Source of the DNA: UBA9926 sp018645765
GTDB taxonomy: Bacteria > Pseudomonadota > Gammaproteobacteria > Pseudomonadales > Azotimanducaceae
Direction: 5' to 3'
Length of the DNA stretch: 64,000 nt
Assembly (NCBI GenBank): GCA_949372755.1
Contig: CASIBO010000001.1
Coordinates: 186,001-250,000 of the forward strand
In this document: one piece after another, positions 1 to 8,254 of the stretch
Layout: every line of letters begins with the position of its first letter
Numbering within the stretch: the stretch's first letter is position 1
The notes under the pieces: model-generated
Databases searched by the model: none
The model's input: the letters and a program-made list of their open reading frames with translations, nothing else
Told to the model about the DNA's origin: nothing
Program-made: the position numbers and the translations under genes

Positions 1-1
1 C

Positions 2-973
2 ACGCGCCAGGGCACCACAGCCGTTTATGTCGACTTCCTCGCCAAGATTCAGACGCTTGCGCGCAAGTTTGATCGCCAGCCCATGTTCTGGAGCGACATC
101 GTTTTAAAAGATCCGTCCTGCTTAAAAACCCTCTCTCGGGACGCCACCGCCTTAATTTGGGGCTATGAGCACGACCATCCTTTTGAAACCGAGTGCGAAC
201 ACCTCGCCAAAGCCAGGCTGCCATTTTATGTTTGCCCAGGTACTGCTAGCTGGAATGCGATTGCTGGCAGGCTCGACAACGCGACGACGAATCTGAAAAG
301 CGCCGCTAGCGCCGGTTTAAAATTTGGCGCTGAAGGTTACCTGGTCACCGATTGGGGCGATCATGGCCATCATCAATATTTGCCCCTCAGTTATCCAGGC
401 TTTCTGCTTGGCGGTTGCAACAGCTGGAATCAACGAGGTAGTGCGGCCCTAAACCTGACTGATGGGCTAAACCGTATTTTCTTCGACAATCAGGCGTCCT
501 CAACCGTTCGTGCACTGATTCAGCTCGGGCACCTCTCAGAGCGGGTTCCGACCCAGCTTCGAAATGCCACCGTCTTCAATCGCGCGTTATTCTGGAACAT
601 GAAACACGAGCCGTCCGTCTTGGCCGCGATCACCGACGCTGAGCTGCAAGTTTGGCTCGATGCGCTAACAGCCCTACCCTTGCAAATGACGCCGAGTAAG
701 ACGCCAGGTCTTGAGCTGGTCCAGCGAGAACTCAGGCAGGCCGCCGCTTTGTGCCAGCACGGCCTTGAAAAACTCCAGCTGAAACGTCTCGCGACCGCCG
801 GCACCCTATCGCCTGCCAATCAGCGCTTACGCTTTAACCGCCTAAAGCAGTCTCAATCAAGCCTGATCGATGAACATCAAGCGCTTTGGCTCAGCCGAAA
901 CCGGCTGGGGGGCTTAAAAGAAAGCGTCGCACATTTGGCCGTGCGCTTACCGGCTGCGCGCCCCAATCATTGA
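2..973 (+). CDS. GH20-like beta-N-acetylhexosaminidase, C-terminal part (5' truncated)
   Basis: The reading frame is open to the left edge of the window, so only the C-terminal ~323 residues are present and no start can be assigned. The stretch around FWSDIV, the late Tyr-Leu-Val-Thr-Asp-Trp-Gly-Asp-x-Gly-His motif (TDWGDHGH) and the following PGFLLGG match the end of the (beta/alpha)8 barrel and C-terminal helices of glycoside hydrolase family 20-like hexosaminidases, which cleave terminal N-acetylhexosamine from chitin, peptidoglycan or glycan fragments. The catalytic Asp-Glu pair of the family would lie upstream and cannot be seen. A thiolase gene follows on the same strand after a 105-bp gap holding a hairpin, so the two are probably separate transcripts. 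The family call is from motifs only. Confidence 0.6.
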   Translation, partial: TRQGTTAVYVDFLAKIQTLARKFDRQPMFWSDIVLKDPSCLKTLSRDATALIWGYEHDHPFETECEHLAKARLPFYVCPGTASWNAIAGRLDNATTNLKSAASAGLKFGAEGYLVTDWGDHGHHQYLPLSYPGFLLGGCNSWNQRGSAALNLTDGLNRIFFDNQASSTVRALIQLGHLSERVPTQLRNATVFNRALFWNMKHEPSVLAAITDAELQVWLDALTALPLQMTPSKTPGLELVQRELRQAAALCQHGLEKLQLKRLATAGTLSPANQRLRFNRLKQSQSSLIDEHQALWLSRNRLGGLKESVAHLAVRLPAARPNH

Positions 974-999
974 AATTGATGACCCGATGAAAGAGCCCT

Positions 1000-1034
1000 T
1001 GCCCTAGGTTGTCTACAACCTCGTATTCAGGGCA
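1000..1034. promoter_or_regulatory. nested inverted repeat between the hexosaminidase and thiolase genes
   Basis: An inner 6-bp palindrome (AGGTTG, loop TCTA, CAACCT at 1006-1021) is enclosed by an outer arm pair TGCCCT (1000-1005) and AGGGCA (1029-1034). There is no T-tract, so it is not a classical intrinsic terminator. It may be a weak terminator, a leader hairpin or an operator for the thiolase gene. The role is inference. Confidence 0.35.
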
Positions 1035-1078
1035 CAATGAACGTCCTTTTTAGCAGCATAAACTAATGGAGATGCCCT

Positions 1079-2266
1079 ATGCGTGACGTAGTAATCGTGG
1101 ATAGTGTTCGCACTGGCCTTGCAAAGTCCTTTCGTGGAACCTTTAACCTGACTCGGCCTGACGACATGGTTGCGCATTGTATTGACGCGCTACTGGCGCG
1201 CAACGCTCAGCTTGATCCTGCAGAAGTCGAGGATGTCATCGTTGGTGCTGCAAGCCAAACGGGTGAGCAAGGCGGCAACATCGCACGACTCGCTGTTATC
1301 TTGTCACAATTGCCGGTCACCGTTGCAGGCAGCACAATTTCTAGGGCCTGCTCTTCTGGCTTGAACTCCATTGCGTTCGCCGCCAATCAGATTGCCAGCG
1401 GTTGCTCTGAAGTCATGATCGCAGGTGGCGTTGAGTCCATCTCAGCCGGCACGCGGCAGTCACCTGGTAAATCAGAACTGCATCCCACGATTCGTGAAAA
1501 AGCGCCCGATATCTTCATGGCGATGGGCGACACCGCAGAAGTTGTGGCAACCCGTTATAACCTATCTCGCGAATATCAAGACGAATTTTCGCTCGAAAGC
1601 CAAATGCGAACCGCCGCGGCCCAGCAAGCTGGCTTGTTCGATGACGAAATCGTGCCCATGCACGTTAAGTGGCAAAAAGTCATCAATAAAGAAACCAAAG
1701 AAACCGAAGTCGTTGATGGCGTTTGTGATCGCGACGAGTGCAATCGCGCGGAAACCACCATCGAAGGGCTCGCCAAGCTAGGCCCTGTTTTTCGAGAAGG
1801 TGGCACGGTGACCGCCGGTAATTCTTCGCAGTTATCAGATGGCGCTTCTATGACCTTGGTGATGAGCGCTGATCGCGCCGCGCAGTTAGGCCTTGAGCCA
1901 CTGGCTTATTTCAGAGGCTGGACGGTTGCAGGTTGCGAGCCGGACGAAATGGGCATTGGTCCTGTTTTTGCCGTGCCAAAGCTTTTAAAAGCCAACGGTT
2001 TGCGCACAGAAGACATCGATCTGGTGGAGCTGAACGAAGCCTTCGCGTCGCAGTGTCTGTATAGCCGAGACACGCTGGGTTTTGATCCGTCGATCTACAA
2101 CGTCAACGGTGGTTCGATTTCAATTGGCCATCCCTTCGGCATGACCGGCTCGCGTTTAACCGGTCACATCGTTCGGGAACTCAAGCGTCGTAATAAGAAG
2201 TACGGTATCGTCAGCATGTGTATTGGCGGCGGTATGGGCGCGGCAGGTTTGTTTGAAGCCTGCTAA
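1079..2266 (+). CDS. thiolase family protein (acetyl-CoA C-acyltransferase)
   Basis: A 395-residue thiolase, the usual family length, catalysing thiolytic cleavage of 3-oxoacyl-CoA in beta-oxidation or the reverse condensation. All landmarks are visible: nucleophilic Cys91 in SRACSSGLNS, the NEAFASQ motif, the NGGSISIGHPFGMTGSR glycine-rich loop carrying the catalytic His, and the C-terminal CIGGGMGAAG loop with the second active-site Cys. The ATG is preceded by a GGAGA ribosome-binding site at about 1067. It stands alone on the plus strand and ends at a strong intrinsic terminator. No partner multienzyme (FadB-like) gene is adjacent, so its substrate is not given by context. Confidence 0.93.
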   Translation: MRDVVIVDSVRTGLAKSFRGTFNLTRPDDMVAHCIDALLARNAQLDPAEVEDVIVGAASQTGEQGGNIARLAVILSQLPVTVAGSTISRACSSGLNSIAFAANQIASGCSEVMIAGGVESISAGTRQSPGKSELHPTIREKAPDIFMAMGDTAEVVATRYNLSREYQDEFSLESQMRTAAAQQAGLFDDEIVPMHVKWQKVINKETKETEVVDGVCDRDECNRAETTIEGLAKLGPVFREGGTVTAGNSSQLSDGASMTLVMSADRAAQLGLEPLAYFRGWTVAGCEPDEMGIGPVFAVPKLLKANGLRTEDIDLVELNEAFASQCLYSRDTLGFDPSIYNVNGGSISIGHPFGMTGSRLTGHIVRELKRRNKKYGIVSMCIGGGMGAAGLFEAC

Positions 2267-2307
2267 TACCCCACCCATGCGCCCTTGATGAAAGGGGCAT
2301 GTTGATC

Positions 2308-2338
2308 AAAAAGGCGCTTAACGGCGCCTTTTTTTTGC
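2308..2338 (+). terminator. intrinsic terminator of the thiolase gene
   Basis: Stem AAGGCGC (2311-2317) pairs with GCGCCTT (2324-2330) across loop TTAACG and is followed by a run of eight T. It lies 42 bp after the thiolase stop codon. Confidence 0.9.
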
Positions 2339-2870
2339 GCGGCCCAAATTGGGCAATGGACCCCCTGACTGCCCAGGCGCTTTGATAACCCTGTGCCCGC
2401 GCCTATACATTGAGCCGAGCGCTTTGCGCACCCCAATTCAAAGACGGCGAGCCGTGCGTTTCGGCTTAGGTATCGTCTAAACCGCGCACGACTTTGCCGC
2501 TATAAGGCTTGTCGCCTACTCATCTAAAAAGAAGATCGAAGCAACCTTAAACCAGTACGGTCAATAACGCGCTCGATGACACAGTTGGGCGGTCATGCAT
2601 CATTTGGGGTTCGCGGGCGCAGAACCTGAAATGAACGCTGAGGAGGCATCCTGCTCAATCAAAGAAAGATTATAACTAAGATCAAGGATAGCTCGCCGCG
2701 CGCGTTAGCAGGGCTTAGGCGCGCAACCACGGCGCCTCGGGGAAGTCTTCTCAGCGCTTCATTCCTGCCGGTTTTGACAAAATTTTCGGCTACGGGCCTT
2801 TAGGAACACCGTATGAGATTCAGCGCTTAAGGATCGGCGCCCCGGAATACGGGCTCTTACCAACACCGCT
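2339..2870. other. gene-free spacer
   Basis: About 530 bp between the thiolase terminator and the 3' end of the convergent hydrolase gene. No open frame with a ribosome-binding site, no tRNA and no clear terminator for the minus-strand operon could be seen. Local GC-rich patches such as CGCCGCGCGCG at about 2694 give no recognised element. Confidence 0.6.
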
Positions 2871-3728
2871 TTAAAACTGCGCCAACGCGTCCTTGAGTTG
2901 CGCGATAAACGCAATCGGTTGATCTAAAAACAAATGGTGCTGTGCCGCTTTTAAGACCTCGACCTTCAAATTCGGGTTCAGTGCGCGCATATGCTCAGCA
3001 CTTTTGGCCGAGAAAGAAGCTGAATGCTCGCCATAAATCAGCGTAATCGGGCACTGCAGGCCGGCAAAGTCGGCTTCAAAGTCACCCGTAATCTTCATTC
3101 GGCTATTGAGCTCATCATCAAACTTCCACACAAACCCATCATCGATCGCATCAATAGAATGCCGCGCGATGTGGTTAACCAGGAATTCATGCTCGCAGGT
3201 TTGAGGCGGTTGAAGCCGAAATCGTGAGCGGGCGACTTCCAGATCCGGATACACCTTGGGTTTGGTCCAACGCTCTGGGCCTTTCGGGCTTTCGTCATCG
3301 GGATGCTTCACCCCCGAATCCAGCAGGATCAAGCCTTTGAACCGATCCTTAAACCGCGCCAGCGCCCGGATCGCCATTAAACCACCGAAGCTGTGCGCCA
3401 CCACAATCGTGTTGGTACTTAACCCCGCGGCATCAGCGACCTGACACAGCTCTTCGGCATACAAGTCGGCCGAGTATTCGTCTCGATGATCGCTATCTCC
3501 CATACCACTGAGGTCAGGCGCCACAACGTGGTAGCGGCTTGCGAAACTCGGCGCAATAAAATCCCACCAATGAGCATGGGCATTATGACCATGAACCAGC
3601 ATGAGGCCAGGCGCGTCAACATGACCCCATTGCAGGTAATGCAACTCGACCTCGTCAACACTGATGTAGCCGTCTTCTGGGGTTTGATCAACTGCTTCCC
3701 AAAACCAATCGGGGGCATCTGCCATCAC
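2871..3728 (-). CDS. alpha/beta-fold hydrolase
   Basis: A 285-residue alpha/beta hydrolase. Visible features are the oxyanion-side HGHNAHAHWW motif, the nucleophile elbow AHSFGG with Ser113, an acid region around LIYGEHSASF and a C-terminal catalytic His in AAQHHLFLDQP. These place it among soluble esterase, lactonase or epoxide-hydrolase-like enzymes, and the substrate is unknown. It is the second gene of an apparent operon with the acyl-CoA dehydrogenase: only 21 bp separate them, and a GGAGAC ribosome-binding site just precedes the start. A role in acyl-CoA or ester catabolism is inferred from that partnership. The second ATG in the MM start is also possible. Confidence 0.85.
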   Translation of the reverse strand: MMADAPDWFWEAVDQTPEDGYISVDEVELHYLQWGHVDAPGLMLVHGHNAHAHWWDFIAPSFASRYHVVAPDLSGMGDSDHRDEYSADLYAEELCQVADAAGLSTNTIVVAHSFGGLMAIRALARFKDRFKGLILLDSGVKHPDDESPKGPERWTKPKVYPDLEVARSRFRLQPPQTCEHEFLVNHIARHSIDAIDDGFVWKFDDELNSRMKITGDFEADFAGLQCPITLIYGEHSASFSAKSAEHMRALNPNLKVEVLKAAQHHLFLDQPIAFIAQLKDALAQF

Positions 3729-3749
3729 GGTCTCCTTGGTGCGCGGCGT

Positions 3750-4880
3750 TTACAGTGACGCGTAACGCTTCAAATGAAAGTCGGTATTGCCATAGAGTGT
3801 TTCTATGGCTGTGAGTCGCTTGAAATAGTGGCCAATGTTCAATTCATTGGTCATACCCATCCCACCATGAAGTTGAACCGCTTGCTGACCCACCATTGTG
3901 CCACCCTTGCCCACCTGCACCTTCAACGCTGAGAGCGCCTTGCGGGATGCGTCGTTATACCCTTCTGCAAGCTTCATCGCCGCCATAAACGCCAAGGACT
4001 TGGTTTGCTCGTGTTCGATGAACATATCGACCATTCGATGTTGCAGAACCTGGAATTTACCAATGGGTTGCCCAAACTGCTCTCGGGTCTTGCAGTATTC
4101 CACCGTGCTCTTGTACAACACTTCCATCGCGCCAACCGCCTCGGCCGCCGCACCCATCATGCCTTGATCAAGCCCGTACTGGAGCAGCGCAAGCCCCTGA
4201 TCCACGGAACCCAAGACTGCATCTTTCGTAACAGACACTTGGGTTAAGGTAATCTCGGATGCTCTAAACCCATCAATGGTTGGATAATCGCGACGACTCA
4301 CCCCATCCGCCTTCGCATCGATCATAAATAAGGTGATCCCCTCGGCATCAGTCTGACTGCCTGACGTCCGCGCAGGAACAATCAAAAGATCCGCAAACGG
4401 CCCACCCAGGACGACGCCTTTAAAACCATTGATCGAATAACCATCTGCGTGCGCGGTGGCCGTGGTTTTAACGTCATTCACGTTGAACCGTGCTTGGGGC
4501 TCTATATACGCCACCGCAGGTAATGATGTGCCGGCAATCAAAGGCTCTAGCCAAGCTTGCTTTTGCTCGGACGTGCCTCCTTTTGCGATGATCATACCGG
4601 ACTGTAAAACCGCTGAGATATAAGGTTCAACCACCAGCCCCTTGCCAAAGGCTTCCAACAAGATCATGGTTTCAACCGCTGTGCCGCCAAAACCGCCATC
4701 TTCCTCTGAAAACGGTAAGCCCAACCAACCCATATCCGCGAACTGCGCCCAAAGCCCTCGACTAAAGCCTTCATCACCCTCAGCAATTTTCTGACGGGCG
4801 TCGAAGCCATAATTATTTTGAATAAAACGCTGTACGCTGTCCTCGAGCATGTTTTGCTCATCGGAAAAAGAAAAATCCAT
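3750..4880 (-). CDS. acyl-CoA dehydrogenase (PimD/small-subunit type)
   Basis: A 376-residue FAD-dependent acyl-CoA dehydrogenase introducing an alpha-beta double bond in an acyl-CoA. The N-terminal helical domain (FSFSDEQ onward), beta domain and C-terminal helical domain with REQFGQPIGKFQVLQH and LHGGMGMTNE are all present. The usual catalytic Glu of the YEGT motif is replaced: the tail reads ETLYGNTDFH. This is the pattern of pimeloyl-CoA dehydrogenase small-subunit-like members that often work in heteromeric pairs, but no second dehydrogenase is adjacent. The ATG at 4880 was chosen because it has a GGAGAG site immediately upstream; an ATG four codons earlier has none. It leads an operon with the downstream hydrolase. 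Confidence 0.88.
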   Translation of the reverse strand: MDFSFSDEQNMLEDSVQRFIQNNYGFDARQKIAEGDEGFSRGLWAQFADMGWLGLPFSEEDGGFGGTAVETMILLEAFGKGLVVEPYISAVLQSGMIIAKGGTSEQKQAWLEPLIAGTSLPAVAYIEPQARFNVNDVKTTATAHADGYSINGFKGVVLGGPFADLLIVPARTSGSQTDAEGITLFMIDAKADGVSRRDYPTIDGFRASEITLTQVSVTKDAVLGSVDQGLALLQYGLDQGMMGAAAEAVGAMEVLYKSTVEYCKTREQFGQPIGKFQVLQHRMVDMFIEHEQTKSLAFMAAMKLAEGYNDASRKALSALKVQVGKGGTMVGQQAVQLHGGMGMTNELNIGHYFKRLTAIETLYGNTDFHLKRYASL

Positions 4881-5023
4881 ATTGCTCTCCATTTATGATT
4901 CGCACTGAAACACCAGCTTCTATACGACCCTGATCACAGACTCTGCGCGAAGCCATCATTATCGCTTGTGAACACGGAAATCATCAAGGTACGATGACAT
5001 CTATTCACCAATAGGAAAAAACC

Positions 5024-5260
5024 ATGGATCAGCCCGTTGTTGCACAAAACGCCCCCTACCCGATCGAAGTCGAAACCGGTAAGTCCTATTTCTGGTGTGC
5101 CTGCGGTAAAAGCGGTCAACAGCCGTTTTGCGATGGCTCGCACCAAGGCACCAGTATTTTGCCTGAGAAATTTACCGCAACAGAAAGCAAGAAAGTCTAT
5201 TTCTGCGGTTGCAAAAAAACGGCGAAATCGCCCTTATGCGATGGTAGCCATAACGCCTAG
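5024..5260 (+). CDS. double CDGSH iron-sulfur domain protein
   Basis: A 78-residue protein containing two copies of the CDGSH iron-sulfur motif: CACGKSGQQPFCDGSH and CGCKKTAKSPLCDGSH. Each has the C-x-C-x2-(S/T)-x3-P-x-C-D-G-S-H ligand set that binds a 2Fe-2S cluster with three Cys and one His, as in the mitoNEET family. With no membrane anchor it is a small soluble bacterial tandem-domain form, probably handling electrons or clusters. The ATG follows an AATAGGAAAAAACC ribosome-binding site. It is monocistronic, divergent from the acyl-CoA dehydrogenase and convergent with the histidine kinase gene. Confidence 0.92.
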   Translation: MDQPVVAQNAPYPIEVETGKSYFWCACGKSGQQPFCDGSHQGTSILPEKFTATESKKVYFCGCKKTAKSPLCDGSHNA

Positions 5261-5285
5261 CCCGACGCCTGCGCGTGTTAGCGCC

Positions 5286-6662
5286 TTATAGTTTTAGCAC
5301 CAAGTCAAAACACGCGCCACCCAACTTGCTACGACTGATGGCGAGGGCACCGTCGTAACGGCTGGCGATTTCGCTCACCACTGCCAGCCCAATGCCTTGG
5401 CCCGGGGCCCGCGTGTCGAGCCGCGCGCCGCGTTGTAGCACCGCTTCATGGGACGCGTCCGCAATGCCCGGTCCATCGTCTTCAACCCGAAGCAGAATCC
5501 CCTGCTCGATTTTTGACACTGTGATTTGAATCGAGCCCGCACAATACTTATAGGCGTTGTCGATCAAATTCCCCCAGGCTTCTTGAATATCGCGCTCGCT
5601 CGCGCGCAACGCAAGGCGCTCACCATGCACCTCTGCTTGCACAACCTTGTCTCGATAAACTTTCTGCATCGCGCCGTTCAAACGATCCAGCACGACCCTT
5701 GCCTGGAGCTGATCTTTCGCCTGGTGCGTACTCGCAATCACCGCCCGCTCAAGCTGATAGGCGATCAGTTCATCCATCTGAGTAATCTGAATTTCGATCT
5801 CAGCCCGATGATCTTCGGCCCGCCCCATCGGCGGCGCCATCATCAGCGCGTTGCGGATAATCGACAAGGGGGTCTTTAAGCTGTGCGCTAAGTTCGCAAG
5901 CGTCGTCCGATACCGCGCACCTTGTTGGCGCTCATGATCCACTAAACGATTTAACGTTTGCGCCAGTGGCGCAAGCTCCTGGACATAAGGCCCGGACAAC
6001 GCCCGTTGGTCGCCCTCGGTCATGGCTTCAATATCCCGAGTGAAGACCACAAGCGGTTTCAAGCCCCAGCGCATCACGACAAACTGTAGCGTCATCAGCA
6101 GACCAATAATGCCCGCAAGCCAACCCCATAGCCTGGCTCGGAAACCTTCGACCTCAGCCTCAAGCAAAGCGCTCTGCTCCATCACAACATAATCATAAAA
6201 CCCCGTATGACGCTCCCCGAGCCACTGTACTCGATAGGCCAAATATTGTAGATCGCCAGACCCGTCGGAGATCAGCCCGGCGCGCGGAACGCCGGTCGCC
6301 ACGGTCTCGCCGAGGGCTGTCACCAATTCAGACGGCAAGGCTTGATCCATTGCGGACTGGCTACGCCAAACCAGCGCCCCCCGGTCATCCAGCACAAGAC
6401 CAAAGCGACCCGATCCAAGCTGATTCATTAAGGGATCCGTTAAGGCCGGCGGCAGCAACACTGTCATGTTGTTGTCTTCTGTGACCGACAACAGGCCGTA
6501 AACCTGTTGCAGCAATCGTCCATTCAGTGCCGCCAGGGCACTGCTCCGAAACGCATTTTCAAGCACGAGTCCCATGGTGCCCAGAAAGGCAATCAGCAAG
6601 ACGGTTGCCGAAATCATCAAGCGTCCTCGTAAAGACCCCATTAAACCGGTCAACTGACGCAA
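5286..6662 (-). CDS. sensor histidine kinase, PhoQ-like
   Basis: A 458-residue inner-membrane histidine kinase. Two transmembrane segments (about residues 14-35 and 178-198) bracket a periplasmic sensor domain. A HAMP-like linker follows, then the H-box LANLAHSLKTPLSII with phospho-acceptor His260, the N-box GNLIDNAYKY, and the G-boxes DDGPGIAD and GQGIGLAVV. The H-box wording THSLKTPL is the PhoQ style. It is the last gene of the PepSY-regulator-kinase operon and its start overlaps the response regulator end by 13 bp, indicating translational coupling. The signal (divalent cations or peptides in true PhoQ) is not shown by the sequence. Confidence 0.93.
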   Translation of the reverse strand: MRQLTGLMGSLRGRLMISATVLLIAFLGTMGLVLENAFRSSALAALNGRLLQQVYGLLSVTEDNNMTVLLPPALTDPLMNQLGSGRFGLVLDDRGALVWRSQSAMDQALPSELVTALGETVATGVPRAGLISDGSGDLQYLAYRVQWLGERHTGFYDYVVMEQSALLEAEVEGFRARLWGWLAGIIGLLMTLQFVVMRWGLKPLVVFTRDIEAMTEGDQRALSGPYVQELAPLAQTLNRLVDHERQQGARYRTTLANLAHSLKTPLSIIRNALMMAPPMGRAEDHRAEIEIQITQMDELIAYQLERAVIASTHQAKDQLQARVVLDRLNGAMQKVYRDKVVQAEVHGERLALRASERDIQEAWGNLIDNAYKYCAGSIQITVSKIEQGILLRVEDDGPGIADASHEAVLQRGARLDTRAPGQGIGLAVVSEIASRYDGALAISRSKLGGACFDLVLKL

Positions 6663-7336
6663 TGCTGCATGAGGCGGTAGCCTTGCCCGCGGTGGGTTTC
6701 GATCTGCAATTCGCTGGTTTCAGCCGCCAGTTTTCGCCTGAGCCGACCCACAAAAACCTCGATAACATTACTATCTCGGTCCAAGTCTTCTTGGTAGAGG
6801 TGATCGGATAATTCGTTTTTAGAAACGATTTGACTTGGCCGCCTGAGAAACAACGTCAACAATCCGTACTCATAGGCGGTGAGCGACAAGGCGACGTCCC
6901 CCACATAAACTGATTTCGCCTTCACATCCACGGTTAAGGGCCCCAGCGATAACGAGGTCTGCAGCGCACCATCTGCTCGCCGCGAGAGCGCGCCAAGGCG
7001 CGCCACGAGCTCTTCAATATGAAAGGGTTTTACCAGATAATCATCGGCGCCGGCTTCGAGACCCTCGACTTTGTCGTGCCAGTCGCCTCTTGCGGTTAAA
7101 ATCAAAATCGGTTGGTCTAGGCCCGAGGCTCGCAGCGTTTTCACGAGATCTAAGCCGGGGAGCTTTGGCAGACCCAGATCGATCACCGCGAGATCAAAGC
7201 TTTGACTCAAGCCAAAATCGAGGGCCGCGGCGCCATCCCCGAAACTCTCAACCACAAACTGCCGCGCGGTTAAAAGGTCAATGAGTTGACCTCGCAGCGA
7301 ATCATCGTCTTCAGCCAGCAGGACCCGTTGCACCAT
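6650..7336 (-). CDS. OmpR/PhoP-family response regulator
   Basis: A 228-residue response regulator. The receiver domain has the acidic pair EDDDS, phospho-acceptor Asp53 in VIDLGLPKLPG, the Thr of LILTARGDW and the Lys of DDYLVKPF. A winged-helix DNA-binding domain fills the C-terminal half (LTAYEYGLLTLF through SNVIEVFVGRLRRKL and the RGQGYRL wing). It is cotranscribed with the kinase (13-bp overlap) and with the PepSY gene 9 bp upstream. It acts in the cytoplasm as the transcriptional output of this system. Its targets are unknown; autoregulation of the operon is plausible but not shown. Confidence 0.94.
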   Translation of the reverse strand: MVQRVLLAEDDDSLRGQLIDLLTARQFVVESFGDGAAALDFGLSQSFDLAVIDLGLPKLPGLDLVKTLRASGLDQPILILTARGDWHDKVEGLEAGADDYLVKPFHIEELVARLGALSRRADGALQTSLSLGPLTVDVKAKSVYVGDVALSLTAYEYGLLTLFLRRPSQIVSKNELSDHLYQEDLDRDSNVIEVFVGRLRRKLAAETSELQIETHRGQGYRLMQHCVS

Positions 7337-7345
7337 AGCGGCCTC

Positions 7346-7690
7346 CTATTGCGTTAGTGCGCCGGATTCTGCGTCGACGTTCACAAACGCCACCACACCC
7401 TCATCCGACAAGGTCTTAACCCGATAGAGTGTTTTGTTTCGGCGCTGGATCAGTTTAATGCCCAAAATTCGCCGGTCCTGAAATCGCTCTTTGACCCGGC
7501 GCGCCGCAGACTGATTATCAATCGCCGGGCCCCGAGCGCGAACCCCAGAACTGTAACTTTTAAGCGCTGGCAAGCTGCTGATCGGCTTGCCCGAGTTGCG
7601 AGGGCGTTCACCCGGCTTCGGTGCAGCATCCAGTCCTGAGCCCCAGGTCAGCAGACTCACCATCACAACCCACTTGATCGATCCTTTCAA
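7346..7690 (-). CDS. periplasmic PepSY-like protein
   Basis: A 114-residue protein with an N-terminal signal peptide (hydrophobic core WVVMVSLLTWGSG, likely cleavage after DAA). It has a single PepSY-like domain: SAARRVKERF, RILGIKLIQR, LYRVKTLSDEG and FVNVDAESGALTQ follow the helix-strand-strand pattern ending in a vDa.tG strand. PepSY domains inhibit peptidases or act as periplasmic sensors. It is the first gene of the two-component operon, which suggests that it modulates or reports to the kinase in the periplasm; that is inference. The AAAGGAT site directly before the start fits initiation here. Confidence 0.8.
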   Translation of the reverse strand: MKGSIKWVVMVSLLTWGSGLDAAPKPGERPRNSGKPISSLPALKSYSSGVRARGPAIDNQSAARRVKERFQDRRILGIKLIQRRNKTLYRVKTLSDEGVVAFVNVDAESGALTQ

Positions 7691-7720
7691 AACACCATCC
7701 TTTTACGGCCGTGCTCAAGC

Positions 7721-8224
7721 TTAACCTATCGGCGTGTGCGACACTCTCAACCGCACCTGCGCGCCGGGATCTGAGCCCATGCGAACGTTATAAACCTGGC
7801 CATTATACTCATAGGCGACATCGTAACCGAGCAACCGCTCCTCAATCCGAGCCGTGTGATGTGTCTCACAGACCTCGCGGTCTTGATATCGCGTCTGACC
7901 GTGACGATTCTTTGCCATCGCATTACCCACGGTTGCGCCCAATACAGAACCCAGTACCGCACCGACTTGTTTATTGCGCTTTTTATGACCGACCGCATGA
8001 CCAATCGCGCCGCCGACCACCCCACCGACAACCAAGCCGACGCCATGATCCCTGTTTCGACGAACCGCCACGCGTTCAACCCAACAGGCCTGGGATGGGG
8101 TTTGGATTGAGACCTGCTCAAACACCGGTACAGCGCTCAATACGACCGCTTCCTCAAATGCCACGGAGCTCGCGAGCGCCATTGGGGCAAGGCTGGATAA
8201 CAAAAACATCGTTGCGATTTTCAT
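7721..8224 (-). CDS. glycine-zipper 2TM domain protein
   Basis: A 167-residue exported protein. A signal peptide (MKIATMFLLSSLAPMALAS) is followed by a glycine-zipper double helix: GLVVGGVVGGAIGHAVG and GAVLGSVLGATVGNAMA, the Rickettsia 17-kDa-antigen/SlyB pattern of small outer-membrane or periplasmic proteins. A C-terminal globular part has paired Cys and a VRMGSDPGAQVRLRV strand. There is no lipobox Cys, so unlike SlyB it is probably not lipidated. The start has an AGGAGG site. It sits upstream of the PepSY/two-component operon on the same strand with 30 bp between, so it may belong to the same envelope-stress unit. The function is unknown. Confidence 0.85.
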   Translation of the reverse strand: MKIATMFLLSSLAPMALASSVAFEEAVVLSAVPVFEQVSIQTPSQACWVERVAVRRNRDHGVGLVVGGVVGGAIGHAVGHKKRNKQVGAVLGSVLGATVGNAMAKNRHGQTRYQDREVCETHHTARIEERLLGYDVAYEYNGQVYNVRMGSDPGAQVRLRVSHTPIG

Positions 8225-8254
8225 AGTAGGTCCTCCTGTTAGACTGCAAGGACT

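Noticed and set aside
7711..8226. Plus-strand 171-codon frame opposite the glycine-zipper gene
   Set aside because: It is an Arg/Pro/His-rich shadow of the conserved minus-strand gene.
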